Below are positions 19,541 to 28,725 of a stretch of DNA of 64,000 bases, piece after piece (the stretch's first letter is position 1; each line of letters opens with the position of its first letter). The notes below the pieces were generated by a model. It worked only from the letters and a program-made list of their open reading frames with translations, was not told the origin of the DNA and ran no database searches. A program made the translations under genes and the position numbers. This stretch comes from Chitinophagaceae bacterium (lineage in GTDB: Bacteria > Bacteroidota > Bacteroidia > Chitinophagales > Chitinophagaceae), in contig JAIYAN010000004.1 in assembly GCA_027489035.1 (NCBI GenBank), forward strand, positions 51,151 through 115,150, written 5' to 3'.

Positions 19541-19994
19541 GACGTTGCGCGTGTTTAAGAGGTTCAAGACGTTTAAGACGTTTAAGAGGTTGGGAGTTTT
19601 CGTCTGCCGATGTTGGTGTTTTCACCAATCATCAAAGGAGATGTATAAAAGTTTAAGAGGTTCAATTTGTTCAATGAGTTCAAAAGGTTGGCATTTCGTT
19701 CCACTATTGGCGCCGGTTTTTAACCGGTGTTTATAAGAATTTCCGGTTTTTAACCGTGGTTAATTCATTATTGTATATTTTGATGGTTTCAAAAAATATC
19801 TTCCACCCACGGTTGAAACCGTTGGCTATAAAAATCTAAAAAAAATGTAAAGACAAATAAAGCTTCACGCAAATCTCGCAAAGAACATTAAGGATAATTG
19901 AAAAATGATTTTTTTAAACAGAAAGAAGTACAAACGGAGAAAAATTCCAACGCCAAACGCCAAACACCAAACCACAAACAATAAACGATAGTCC
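19541..19994. repeat. Convergent gap of 454 bp filled with several repeat families
   Basis: No gene. Directly after the dapD stop comes GACGTTGCGCGTGTTTAAG and further TTTAAGACG/TTCAAGACG 9-mers. A minus-strand copy of the TTGAAC element follows (GTTCAATGAGTTCAAAAGG, 19669-19687). Two hairpin-forming copies of CCGGTTTTTAACCG (19713-19729 and 19743-19759) follow, and then a minus-strand REP-like element (CCCACGGTTGAAACC, 19806-19820). Near the scpB end there are heptads of CCAAACG type (about 19947-19985). Confidence 0.75.
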
Positions 19995-20678
19995 TTATTC
20001 CCCTTCATTAGGTGCTTCTACACCTTCAACATTCGTTTCTGTAGTTTCTTCTATGATAATTTCAGTTAAATCAGATTCAGATTCTGTTTCAGATTCAGCA
20101 GGATTTACAACAGTAGCTTTTACCAATTCCTCCATCAATACTTCGTTTATTTTAGGTAGGTCACTAGCACTATTGATACCGAAATAATCCATAAACGATT
20201 TAGAAGTAGCATAGATTAATGGTTTTCCAACTGCATCTTCATTTCTACCAGAAATAATAATCAAATCTTTTTCCAATAATTTTTGAACCGCATAATCGCA
20301 GTTTACGCCACGAATAGATTCGATTTCACTTTTGGTGATGGGTTGTTTGTATGCAATAATGGCCAATGTTTCTAATGCGGCTGAAGATAATTTCTTTAAA
20401 AATTTGTCACCGTTTAATAAAGCAATGGTTTTGTGGTACATGGGCTTTGTTAGAAACTGCCATCCGCCTCCGCTTTGTTTTAATTCAAATGCATAAAATT
20501 CGGAATCGTATTTTTCTTTGATACCTTGAATTGCGGTTTCGATTTGTTCCAAATCAGCACGATCTTCAATAAAACCAAGTGCGTTATTTATTAGCTCAAT
20601 GATTTCTTCATTTGATAATGCTTTATCACTTGCAAAAATCAAAGCTTCTATGTGCGGAATAATTTGAGATATTTCCAT
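19995..20678 (-). CDS. scpB: Segregation and condensation protein B
   Basis: The winged-helix kleisin-binding subunit of the SMC-ScpAB condensin complex. It is marked by HIEALIFASDKALSNEEI (about 10-27), GGWQFLTKP (about 70-78), LSSAALETLAIIAYKQPITKSEIESIRG (about 96-123, partly quoted) and VGKPLIYATSKSFMDYFGI (about 146-164). Length is 227. After about residue 190 the tail is rich in Glu, Ser and Thr (ESETESESD) and probably disordered. The gene lies 76 bp after atpG on the same strand. Confidence 0.93.
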   Translation of the reverse strand: MEISQIIPHIEALIFASDKALSNEEIIELINNALGFIEDRADLEQIETAIQGIKEKYDSEFYAFELKQSGGGWQFLTKPMYHKTIALLNGDKFLKKLSSAALETLAIIAYKQPITKSEIESIRGVNCDYAVQKLLEKDLIIISGRNEDAVGKPLIYATSKSFMDYFGINSASDLPKINEVLMEELVKATVVNPAESETESESDLTEIIIEETTETNVEGVEAPNEGE

Positions 20679-20754
20679 TTCTAACTTGAATTATTTATTG
20701 GTTTTTCATTGAGATGAATGGTTTGAATACAATCAAAACATTAAACCTCAATGA

Positions 20755-21639
20755 TTAACCTTGTAGAGCAGCAGCACCACTTACGATTTCTGTTAACTCC
20801 GTAGTAATTGCAGCCTGACGCGCTCTGTTATAACTTATTTTCAATGATTTCAATAATTCGTTTGCATTGTCACTTGCCTTATCCATCGCAGTCATACGAG
20901 CACCATGCTCGCTGGCATTCGCATCTAAAACCGCTTTGAACAATTGTGTATTTAATATTTTCGGCATCAACTCGGTAATCAACACTTGTTGATCTGGCTC
21001 ATATATAAAATCAGATTTTTTCTGACTTCCCTCGATAGGTGTAATACGTTGTACGGGCAAAAATGATTCTGCAATAAAAATTTGAGAGGCGGCATTTTTA
21101 AATTCACTGTAAATAATTTCTACAGCATCGAATTCTTTAGCAGCAAAAGCATCCATTGCATATTTAGCAGCTTGTTGTACTTTTTCAAAACTTAAACCTG
21201 TGAAAATATCCCAATATGCATCTACAACAGAAAAACCATTTTTTGTAAAATGCTCATATCCTTTTTTGCCAATCGGTAAAACTTTTACATTCCCTTTTGC
21301 CAATTGACTTGAATATTTTTCGTTGATTGTTGATTTTGCAAGCTTTATCAAATTGCTATTATATCCTCCACAAAGCCCACGATCACTGGTTACCACAATA
21401 ATCAACACTTTTTCAATTTGACGCTCAACAGCCAAATCCATCGCTACTTCACCATCACTATTGCTCACTATGTTGCTTAGCATTTCCTGCAATTTCTTTG
21501 CATAAGGACGCATTTGCGTTACCGCATCTTGTGCACGACGCAATTTTGCAGCACTAACCATTTTCATGGCTTTTGTAATCTGTTGCGTACTTTGAACGCT
21601 TTTAATTCGGTTTCTAACTTCTTTTAAAGCACCACTCAT
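20755..21639 (-). CDS. atpG: F1Fo ATP synthase gamma subunit
   Basis: The central shaft of F1. The N-terminal helix MSGALKEVRNRIKSVQSTQQ and KAMKMVSAAKLRRAQ, the Rossmann-like middle (SDRGLCGGYNSNL) and the C-terminal helix (ARMTAMDKASDNANELL, YNRARQAAITTELTEIVSG) are all intact. Length 294 is normal. Only this subunit of the ATP synthase is in the window; the neighbours are scpB and divergent secA, so the gene appears detached from the usual atpA-atpG order and has its own promoter box. Confidence 0.96.
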   Translation of the reverse strand: MSGALKEVRNRIKSVQSTQQITKAMKMVSAAKLRRAQDAVTQMRPYAKKLQEMLSNIVSNSDGEVAMDLAVERQIEKVLIIVVTSDRGLCGGYNSNLIKLAKSTINEKYSSQLAKGNVKVLPIGKKGYEHFTKNGFSVVDAYWDIFTGLSFEKVQQAAKYAMDAFAAKEFDAVEIIYSEFKNAASQIFIAESFLPVQRITPIEGSQKKSDFIYEPDQQVLITELMPKILNTQLFKAVLDANASEHGARMTAMDKASDNANELLKSLKISYNRARQAAITTELTEIVSGAAALQG

Positions 21640-21689
21640 ATGAAATTCGATTTTTTTATTATCCCCAAATTTTGGGGTTATTCAGGTTG

Positions 21690-21697
21690 CAAATGTA
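21690..21697 (-). promoter_or_regulatory. -7 box for atpG
   Basis: TACATTTG on the minus strand, about 50 bp before the ATG. The hairpin at 21663-21677 would lie in the mRNA leader. Confidence 0.5.
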
Positions 21698-21922
21698 GGG
21701 CAAATGCCATATAATGCAAGTATATAATTGAATATTTTATAACCATAATCCCCACGGTTTAGAATTTTAATTTAATAGGTAACAAAGTTGAAGGCGTATT
21801 TATGGTGATATAAAAAGAAAAGTTTGATTTAAATATTTAATTTGTTTTACATTCGAAGTCTATTTTTTTTCAATTTATAAAGGTTAAGTTTGAAAATTTG
21901 TTTATCCGTTATAAACTTCCTT

Positions 21923-21930
21923 TACCTTTG
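21923..21930 (+). promoter_or_regulatory. -7 box for secA
   Basis: TACCTTTG, an exact TAnnTTTG match, with TTTG 22 bp upstream (21897-21900) as a possible -33 element. It lies about 90 bp before the secA ATG at 22021. Confidence 0.55.
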
Positions 21931-22020
21931 AGCTCTGTCAATTTGACGAATTATTATCATTAGCATTGATTTTGTTTGCGTTGGCTGAACAATTTATTTA
22001 GAATTATTAAGAAAAAATAT

Positions 22021-25000
22021 ATGTTAGGACTTATTTCGAAATTATTTGGAGGAAGCAAAAGTGAAAAAGATGTAAAGAAAATTACGCCACTTGTAGCTAA
22101 AATAAATGCTTTTTTTAAACAGTACCAATCTTTATCTAATGATGAACTTCGTAATAAAACAGCGGAGTTTAAATCTAGAATTCAGCAACATCTTACCGAT
22201 ATTAATGAAGAGATTAAAGTAAAAAATGAATCTGCCGAATCTCTGCCTTCAGAAGATATTAATGGAAAAGATGCGATATACAACGAGGTAGATAAACTTA
22301 AAAAATCACGCGATCAGAAGATTGAAGAAATTTTACTTGAAATTTTACCCGAAGCTTTTGCGGTAGTTAAAGAAACAGGTAGACGTTTTTCAGAAAATGA
22401 AAATATCGTTTCTACGGCTACTGAATTGGATATGGAACTTTCTGTGAAGAAAGAACACATTACCATTGAAGGCAATACTTCTACGTATAAAAACACTTGG
22501 AACGCAGCAGGCAACATTGTAAAATGGAACATGGTTCATTACGATGTGCAGCTTATTGGTGGTACCGTTTTACATTCAGGTAAAATTGCTGAAATGGCCA
22601 CGGGTGAAGGTAAAACGTTGGTGAGTACATTGCCTGCTTATTTAAATGCTTTGGCTGGAGAAGGCGTTCATATCGTTACTGTAAATGATTATCTCGCAAA
22701 AAGAGATAGCGAATGGAACGGTCCTATTTTCGAATGGCTTGGTTTACGTGTTGATTGTATAGACAAGCATGAACCAAACAGCGACGCAAGAAGAAAAGCG
22801 TATAATGCTGATATTACTTACGGAACCAACAACGAATTTGGTTTTGATTATTTGAGGGATAATATGGTGCATCGCCCAGATGAAATGGTTCAAAGAAAAC
22901 ATCATTTTGCGATGGTGGATGAGGTGGATAGTGTATTGATTGATGATGCTAGAACACCATTGATTATTAGCGGTCCAATCGGACATAGTGACAATACCCA
23001 GCAATTCTTCGACTTAAAACCAAGAATCGAAAAATTAGTGGAAGCACAGAAAAAAGCAACCAATCAATTTTTGATTGAAGCTAAGAAAAAAATAGCTGAA
23101 GGAAATGATGATCCTAAAGATGGAGGATTGGCTTTAATGCGCGCTCACAGAGGTTTACCTAAATCAAGTGCGCTTATCAAATTTTTGAGTGAGCCAGGAA
23201 TGCGGGTTAAACTTCAAAAAAGTGAAAACTATTATTTGGCAGACCAACAAAAAGAAATGCCAAAAGTAGATGCGGAATTGTTTTTTGTAATTGATGAAAA
23301 AAACAACTCTGTTAATTTAACTACACAAGGAATTAACCTGATAACGAGAAATGGAGAAGATCCACATTTTTTTATCTTACCAGAAATTTCAACCAAATTA
23401 TCTTTCATTGAAAAATCGGCTGTTTCTGCTGAGGAAAAATTGCAACAAAAAGAAGCACTGCTTTCAGAATATTCAATGAAAGCAGATCGCATTCATACGG
23501 TACAACAATTATTAAAAGCATATACCTTATTTGATAAAGATGATGAGTATGTTGTAATTGATGGTGCAGTAAAAATTGTAGATGAACAAACCGGTCGTAT
23601 TATGGAAGGCCGTAGATATTCGGATGGATTGCATCAAGCGTTGGAGGCCAAAGAAAATGTAAAGATTGAAGCATCTACGCAAACCTACGCTACCGTTACA
23701 TTACAGAATTATTTTAGAATGTATCATAAACTATGTGGTATGACGGGTACAGCCGAAACGGAAGCTGCGGAGTTGTGGAGCATTTATAAATTGGATGTGG
23801 TAACAATCCCTACAAACCGTGCTGCCATTAGAAAAGATGAGCAAGATATGGTGTACAAAACCAAGCGTGAAAAATACGGTGCGGTTATAGAAGAAATTGA
23901 AAAAATTAGAAATGCAGGAAGACCAACACTTGTAGGTACTACATCTGTTGAAGTAAGTGAATTGTTGAGTCGTATGCTCAAGCAAAAAAATATTCCACAT
24001 AATGTATTGAACGCAAAGCAGCACTCAAGAGAAGCACAAATTGTTGCTGAAGCGGGTATGGCAGGAGCGGTTACCATTGCTACGAATATGGCTGGTCGTG
24101 GTACAGATATTAAATTAGGACCTGGCGTTAAAGAAGCAGGCGGGTTGGCTATTGTAGGTACCGAAAGACATGAAAGTCGTCGTGTGGATCGTCAGCTTCG
24201 TGGACGTGCTGGTCGTCAAGGAGATCCAGGTACTTCAAGCTTTTTCGTTTCTTTAGAAGATGATTTAATGCGCATGTTTGGTAGCGAAAGAATTGCCAGT
24301 TTGATGGATAGAATGGGCTATAAAGAAGGAGAGGTGATTCAACACAGCATGATTACAAAAAGCATTGAAAGAGCGCAGAAGAAAGTAGAAGAAAACAATT
24401 TTGGCATCAGAAAAAGATTGTTGGAATATGATGATGTAATGAACAAACAAAGAAATGTGGTTTATGGAAAAAGAAATCATGCATTGTTTGGTGATCGTCT
24501 TGCATTAGATATTGATAATGCTTTTTATTCTGTTGCTGAAGGATTGATTTTTGCAGCTAAAGATTCAGGCAATTTTGAGGCGTTTAAGATGGACGTAATT
24601 ATGCATTTGGGTATCGAAACTTCGATTACTACTGATGATCTAGATAAGTCAACAGAAAATGATTTGATTCAGCGTTTGTACATGGAATCTTTAAACCATT
24701 ACGAAGCAAAAAAACAAACTATTGTAAACCAAACGATGCCTTTGATTCAAAACATTAGAAAAGAACAAGGAGTACATATTGAGAATGTAGCCGTGCCATT
24801 TTCTGATGGTAAAAAAAGCATTCAAGCTTTGGTGAAATTGGATAAGTATTTTGAAACAGAAGGGAAGGAATTAATGTTTGCTTTAGAAAGAAATATTACA
24901 CTTGCTTTGATTGATGATTCTTGGAAAGAGCATTTACGTGCTATGGATGATTTGCGTCAAAGTGTACAAACTGCAGGGTATGAGCAAAAAGATCCATTGG

Positions 25001-25350
25001 TAATTTATAAAATTGAAGCATTCAATGCATTTAAAAGAATGAATGATCAAGTTAATAAAGAGATTGTAGGATTCTTAAGCCACGCTCAATTGCCATTCGA
25101 ACAAAACGAACCTCAACAAATTAGAGAAGGTAGAGAAAAGAAAACAGATTTGAGCAAAATGAATGTCAATAAAGCAGAAATAGACGCAGCAGGACAGGAT
25201 TACGCAGCAAATGAAAAAGATTATTTTGATCCATCAACACCTGCAAAACAAGAACCAGTAAGGGTTGAACCTAAAATAGGACGAAATGATGTTTGTCCTT
25301 GTGGAAGTGGAAAGAAATTCAAACAATGTCATGGTAAAGATACATTGTAA
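22021..25350 (+). CDS. secA: Preprotein translocase ATPase SecA
   Basis: The motor of the Sec pathway at the inner membrane. The ATG at 22021 (MLGLISKLFGG) is the conserved start; 15 upstream in-frame codons from a TTG are not convincing. Length 1109 exceeds that of E. coli SecA (901), as is usual in Bacteroidota, mainly through an insert after DDARTPLIISG (about residues 325-470). Motifs: MATGEGKT (192-199), DEVD (300-303), GTDIKLGPG, and RQLRGRAGRQGDPG. The end has the zinc-binding SEC-C motif CPCGSGKKFKQCHG. All proteins with signal peptides in this window, including the T9SS clients, would cross the inner membrane through SecA. Confidence 0.97.
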   Translation: MLGLISKLFGGSKSEKDVKKITPLVAKINAFFKQYQSLSNDELRNKTAEFKSRIQQHLTDINEEIKVKNESAESLPSEDINGKDAIYNEVDKLKKSRDQKIEEILLEILPEAFAVVKETGRRFSENENIVSTATELDMELSVKKEHITIEGNTSTYKNTWNAAGNIVKWNMVHYDVQLIGGTVLHSGKIAEMATGEGKTLVSTLPAYLNALAGEGVHIVTVNDYLAKRDSEWNGPIFEWLGLRVDCIDKHEPNSDARRKAYNADITYGTNNEFGFDYLRDNMVHRPDEMVQRKHHFAMVDEVDSVLIDDARTPLIISGPIGHSDNTQQFFDLKPRIEKLVEAQKKATNQFLIEAKKKIAEGNDDPKDGGLALMRAHRGLPKSSALIKFLSEPGMRVKLQKSENYYLADQQKEMPKVDAELFFVIDEKNNSVNLTTQGINLITRNGEDPHFFILPEISTKLSFIEKSAVSAEEKLQQKEALLSEYSMKADRIHTVQQLLKAYTLFDKDDEYVVIDGAVKIVDEQTGRIMEGRRYSDGLHQALEAKENVKIEASTQTYATVTLQNYFRMYHKLCGMTGTAETEAAELWSIYKLDVVTIPTNRAAIRKDEQDMVYKTKREKYGAVIEEIEKIRNAGRPTLVGTTSVEVSELLSRMLKQKNIPHNVLNAKQHSREAQIVAEAGMAGAVTIATNMAGRGTDIKLGPGVKEAGGLAIVGTERHESRRVDRQLRGRAGRQGDPGTSSFFVSLEDDLMRMFGSERIASLMDRMGYKEGEVIQHSMITKSIERAQKKVEENNFGIRKRLLEYDDVMNKQRNVVYGKRNHALFGDRLALDIDNAFYSVAEGLIFAAKDSGNFEAFKMDVIMHLGIETSITTDDLDKSTENDLIQRLYMESLNHYEAKKQTIVNQTMPLIQNIRKEQGVHIENVAVPFSDGKKSIQALVKLDKYFETEGKELMFALERNITLALIDDSWKEHLRAMDDLRQSVQTAGYEQKDPLVIYKIEAFNAFKRMNDQVNKEIVGFLSHAQLPFEQNEPQQIREGREKKTDLSKMNVNKAEIDAAGQDYAANEKDYFDPSTPAKQEPVRVEPKIGRNDVCPCGSGKKFKQCHGKDTL

Positions 25351-25364
25351 AAAATAATATAATA

Positions 25365-25829
25365 ATGAATAAGTTTTTTTACTGCTTCTTTTTTATAATT
25401 ATGATGGGATTTACTTCTGTAGCTCAGGTAAATACTGAAGATTCTGTTGCAATTGATAAAAACATCATACACATAGACCCTCGTATTGAAGAGCTAGGAA
25501 ATAAAATGGCAGAATACAATGAAAGCTTAGCATTAAAAATTAAGATGGTTAATGGTTATCGTTTGATGTTATTAAACACTACAGACAGAGAAGCCGCAAT
25601 GAAACTAAGAACAATTCTGTTGCAGCAATATCCCGAACATAAATTATACTTGAGTTTTTTAGCTCCATATATTAAACTTAAAATGGGTAATTTTATTGAC
25701 AAAGCTGAAGCAGAGAAAATGCGAAACGAGTTACAATCACTAAAAATTGTTACTGGAAATATTTATTTGGTAAATGAAAAGATAGAAATGAAGCCTGTAG
25801 ATAAAAATGCTTTGCCAACTGAAGATTAG
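25365..25829 (+). CDS. Exported SPOR-like domain protein
   Basis: 154 residues. The signal peptide is MNKFFYCFFFIIMMGFTSVA, before QVNTEDS. The rest carries a SPOR-like pattern (VNGYRLMLLNTTDREAAMKLRTIL..., about 62-82; then YLSFLAPYIKLKMGNFIDKAEAEKM, partly quoted). SPOR domains bind denuded peptidoglycan at division sites; the assignment here rests on spacing of hydrophobic residues only. The gene starts 14 bp after secA, so it is likely co-transcribed. Confidence 0.65.
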   Translation: MNKFFYCFFFIIMMGFTSVAQVNTEDSVAIDKNIIHIDPRIEELGNKMAEYNESLALKIKMVNGYRLMLLNTTDREAAMKLRTILLQQYPEHKLYLSFLAPYIKLKMGNFIDKAEAEKMRNELQSLKIVTGNIYLVNEKIEMKPVDKNALPTED

Positions 25830-25888
25830 CGATATTGATGCAACTTGATTTGCTTTTTTGCCTTTTAAATAAACAATACAAAATTAAG

Positions 25889-27061
25889 ATGTTAGATAAA
25901 ATTAAAAATCGGGCAAAACAATATTTACAAGAGTTTATAACTGTCCGTCATCACTTGCATGCACATCCCGAATTGAGTTATGAAGAATACAATACCTCAA
26001 AATTTATTCAACAAAAATTAAGCGAATTTGGAATCCCTTTTGAAGTGAAAGCAGTTACAGGTGTTGTGGGTGTGATTGAAGGAAAAAATCCAGAAAAAAG
26101 AATAGTGGCTTTAAGGGCGGATATGGATGCTTTGCCAATTTTAGAGGAGAACGATGTTCCTTATAAATCAACAATTGATGGTGTTATGCATGCTTGCGGT
26201 CATGATGTGCACACCACTTGTTTATTAGGCGCAGCAAAAATTTTAAGCGAAACAAAAAATGAATGGGAAGGAACGGTGAAATTGATTTTTCAACCAGGGG
26301 AAGAAAAAAATCCTGGAGGCGCTAGTTTGATGATAAACGATGGTGTGTTGGAAAATCCCGCTCCAGAAAAAATCTTGGCTTTACATGTGCATCCCGGAAT
26401 GGAAGTGGGTAAATTTAGTTTTAGAGGCGGCATGGTAATGGCAAGTGCGGATGAAATATACATAACGGTTAAGGGTAAAGGCGGACATGCAGCTGCACCA
26501 CATTTAGCCATTGATCCTATTTTAATTGCATCTCATTTAATCATTAGTTTACAACAAATCATCAGTAGAAACAACAATCCGTTTAATCCTACTGTGTTGT
26601 CAATAACGGCAATAAACGCAGGGAATACAACCAATGTAATACCTTCGGAAGTGAAGCTCATGGGCACTTTTAGGGCGATGAACGAAGAATGGCGATTTAA
26701 AGCGCATCAACTAATTATTGAACAAACCAATGCGCTTGTTCAGTCTATGGGTGGTGAAGCCGATGTGAAAATTGATGTTGGCTACCCATTTGTTTTTAAT
26801 GATGAAATGCTATCTGAACAAGCAAAAGATTTAGCAATTATGTTTGCAGGAAAAGAACATGTTTCAGAAACTGAATTGCGTATGGGCGCTGAAGATTTTG
26901 CATACTACACCCACAAAATTCCTGGTTGCTTTTTTAGATTAGGCGCAGGCAATCAATCAAAAGGAATTGTATATAATGTACATCATCCCAAATTCAATAT
27001 CGATGAAAATGCGATTGAGCAAGGAATTGGTATGATGGCATGGTTGGCCATTTCGATTTAA
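25889..27061 (+). CDS. M20-family amidohydrolase (N-acyl-amino-acid/hippurate hydrolase type)
   Basis: A zinc or manganese peptidase-fold enzyme that cleaves N-acyl groups from amino acids. Motifs: HAHPELSYEEYNTS (24-37), ALRADMDALPILEEN (74-88), HACGHDVH (101-108, with metal-ligand Cys and His), and FQPGEEKNPGGA (135-146, with the catalytic Glu pair). The later segment MGAEDFAYY carries another conserved Glu. The start at 25889 (MLDKIKNRAK) is chosen because upstream codons (from 25838) are not family-like; this gives 390 residues. No signal peptide, so it is cytoplasmic. It follows the SPOR-like gene by 59 bp. Confidence 0.92.
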   Translation: MLDKIKNRAKQYLQEFITVRHHLHAHPELSYEEYNTSKFIQQKLSEFGIPFEVKAVTGVVGVIEGKNPEKRIVALRADMDALPILEENDVPYKSTIDGVMHACGHDVHTTCLLGAAKILSETKNEWEGTVKLIFQPGEEKNPGGASLMINDGVLENPAPEKILALHVHPGMEVGKFSFRGGMVMASADEIYITVKGKGGHAAAPHLAIDPILIASHLIISLQQIISRNNNPFNPTVLSITAINAGNTTNVIPSEVKLMGTFRAMNEEWRFKAHQLIIEQTNALVQSMGGEADVKIDVGYPFVFNDEMLSEQAKDLAIMFAGKEHVSETELRMGAEDFAYYTHKIPGCFFRLGAGNQSKGIVYNVHHPKFNIDENAIEQGIGMMAWLAISI

Positions 27062-27081
27062 CCATTCTATAAATTAATTTT

Positions 27082-28485
27082 ATGAAGATTGCATTTCATG
27101 GCGCCGCACAAACTGTAACCGGTTCAAAACATTTGATCACATTAAGTAATGGTAAAAAGCTTTTGTTGGATTGTGGCATGTTTCAAGGCATGGGGCCAGA
27201 AACAAATGCGTTAAATGGCGACTTTGGTTTTGATCCAAAATCTGTGAATCATGTAATCTTATCGCACGCGCATATAGATCATTGTGGGTTGTTGCCTAAA
27301 CTCATAAAAGATGGTTATGATGGAAAAGTATTTGCCACACCAGCCACAAAAGATTTAGCCAGCGTATTGTTGGAAGACTCTGCAGGAATTCAAGAAAATG
27401 ACATCAAATTTGAAAATAAAAAAAGGGCTTTGTTGGGACTGCCATATTTGAAACCTTTGTACACAACTGAAGATGCAATTACAGCCGTCGATCATTTTGA
27501 AACAGTTGACTACGATAAATGGCATAAGATTGATGAACATTTCGAGTTTTGTTTTACCGATGCAGGACATATTATTGGAAGTGCAGCTGTACATTTAAGA
27601 ATTACAGAAAATAATAAAAAATCAACATTGACATTTAGCGGGGATGTAGGTAGATACAGAGATATCATTTTGAAATCGCCTGCAACATTTCCTCAAGCCG
27701 ATTATATTTTATTAGAATCAACTTATGGAAATAGTTTACACGACGAACATAATTCATCAACAGAAATGTTGTTGAGCTGGATAACCAAAACTTGTATACA
27801 GAAGAAAGGAAAGCTAATCATTCCTGCGTTTAGTGTGGGAAGAACTCAAGAGATTTTATATGCACTTAATCAGTTGGAACTTGAAAATTCCTTGCCTGAT
27901 TTAGATTATTTTGTAGATAGTCCGTTGAGTACAAAAGCAACGGCCATTGTAAAAAGCTATCCGCAATATTTCAACAACAGAATTCAAAAGGTTTTATTAA
28001 ATGATGATGATCCGTTTGCGTTTAAAGGATTGAAGTTTATAAAAACAGTTGATGAATCAAAAATGTTGAACTACCATAAAGGTCCGTGTGTAATCATTTC
28101 GGCTAGTGGAATGGCGGAAGCGGGTAGGGTAAAGCACCACATCAGCAACAGCATCGAAAGTAGCAGAAACACCATATTGTTTTCAGGTTATTGCGAACCA
28201 CATTCATTGGGTGGCCGTTTAAAATTAAAACCAAGAGAGATCAATATTTTTGGACAGCCACATGAGGTAAATGCAGAAATTGCTGAAATGCGCAGCATGA
28301 GCGCCCACGGAGATTATGAAGATCTTTGTCAATTCCTCGCTTGCCAACAACCTCAACAAGTAAAGAAATTATTTTTGGTACACGGTGAGTATCCGGTTCA
28401 ATTGGATTTCCAAAAACGATTAATTCGAAAAGGATTTTTGGATGTGGAGATACCTAAGATGCATGAGGAGGTAGGGTTGACGTAA
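27082..28485 (+). CDS. Metallo-beta-lactamase/beta-CASP nuclease-like protein
   Basis: 467 residues. Metal motifs: SHAHIDHCG (61-69), DAGHIIGSA (about 155-163) and SGDVGRY (about 179-185), then LLESTYGN. The beta-CASP part has IPAFSVGRTQEI, SASGMAEAGR and SGYCEPHSLGG. The end has MSAHGDYEDL and LVHGEYPVQLDFQKRL. This is the CPSF73/YSH1-like bacterial family, presumed ribonucleases; activity on RNA here is inferred. It is 20 bp after the amidohydrolase gene and ends against a repeat-filled convergent gap. Confidence 0.92.
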   Translation: MKIAFHGAAQTVTGSKHLITLSNGKKLLLDCGMFQGMGPETNALNGDFGFDPKSVNHVILSHAHIDHCGLLPKLIKDGYDGKVFATPATKDLASVLLEDSAGIQENDIKFENKKRALLGLPYLKPLYTTEDAITAVDHFETVDYDKWHKIDEHFEFCFTDAGHIIGSAAVHLRITENNKKSTLTFSGDVGRYRDIILKSPATFPQADYILLESTYGNSLHDEHNSSTEMLLSWITKTCIQKKGKLIIPAFSVGRTQEILYALNQLELENSLPDLDYFVDSPLSTKATAIVKSYPQYFNNRIQKVLLNDDDPFAFKGLKFIKTVDESKMLNYHKGPCVIISASGMAEAGRVKHHISNSIESSRNTILFSGYCEPHSLGGRLKLKPREINIFGQPHEVNAEIAEMRSMSAHGDYEDLCQFLACQQPQQVKKLFLVHGEYPVQLDFQKRLIRKGFLDVEIPKMHEEVGLT

Positions 28486-28725
28486 CGCTGCGCGTGTTTA
28501 AATCACTACGTTGGTTCAATTCGCTTCGCTGGTTTGAGGTTTAAGGATTATCGATATTTTGTATTAGCCACGAAGTTGAAATGCTTGCAGCATTTTTTTT
28601 GACACGAAGGCACGAAGTTTTTTTAGAAAACAAAAATTCTGCTAATTGGAATGTACTTCCAACCTTTTGAACTCATTGAACCTCTTGAACCCATTAAACG
28701 TTTTAAACCATTAAACCATAAACCT
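28486..28725. repeat. Convergent gap with dispersed short repeats
   Basis: Starts right at the stop codon with CGCTGCGCGTGTTTAA and degenerate CGCTTCGCTGGTTTGAG units. Then comes GACACGAAGGCACGAAG (28601-28617, with a T-run; also at 8768), a small hairpin TTGGAATGTACTTCCAA (28646-28662), CCTTTTGAACTCATTGAAC (28663-28681) and more TTGAACC/TTAAACC 9-mers up to the regulator gene end. Confidence 0.78.

Larger units (their letters stand above)
21640..22020. promoter_or_regulatory. Divergent promoter region between atpG and secA
   Basis: No gene in 381 bp. For atpG, the minus strand has TACATTTG at 21690-21697 and, between it and the ATG, the small hairpin CCCCAAA-t-TTTGGGG (21663-21677). For secA, TACCTTTG at 21923-21930 is preceded by TTTG at 21897-21900 (22 bp gap), which together fit the Bacteroidota -33/-7 pattern. 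The rest is AT-rich without further structure that I can see. Confidence 0.6.

Noticed and set aside
21976..22020. TTG start for SecA
   Set aside because: The 15 added residues are not SecA-like; MLGLISKLFGG at 22021 fits the family start.
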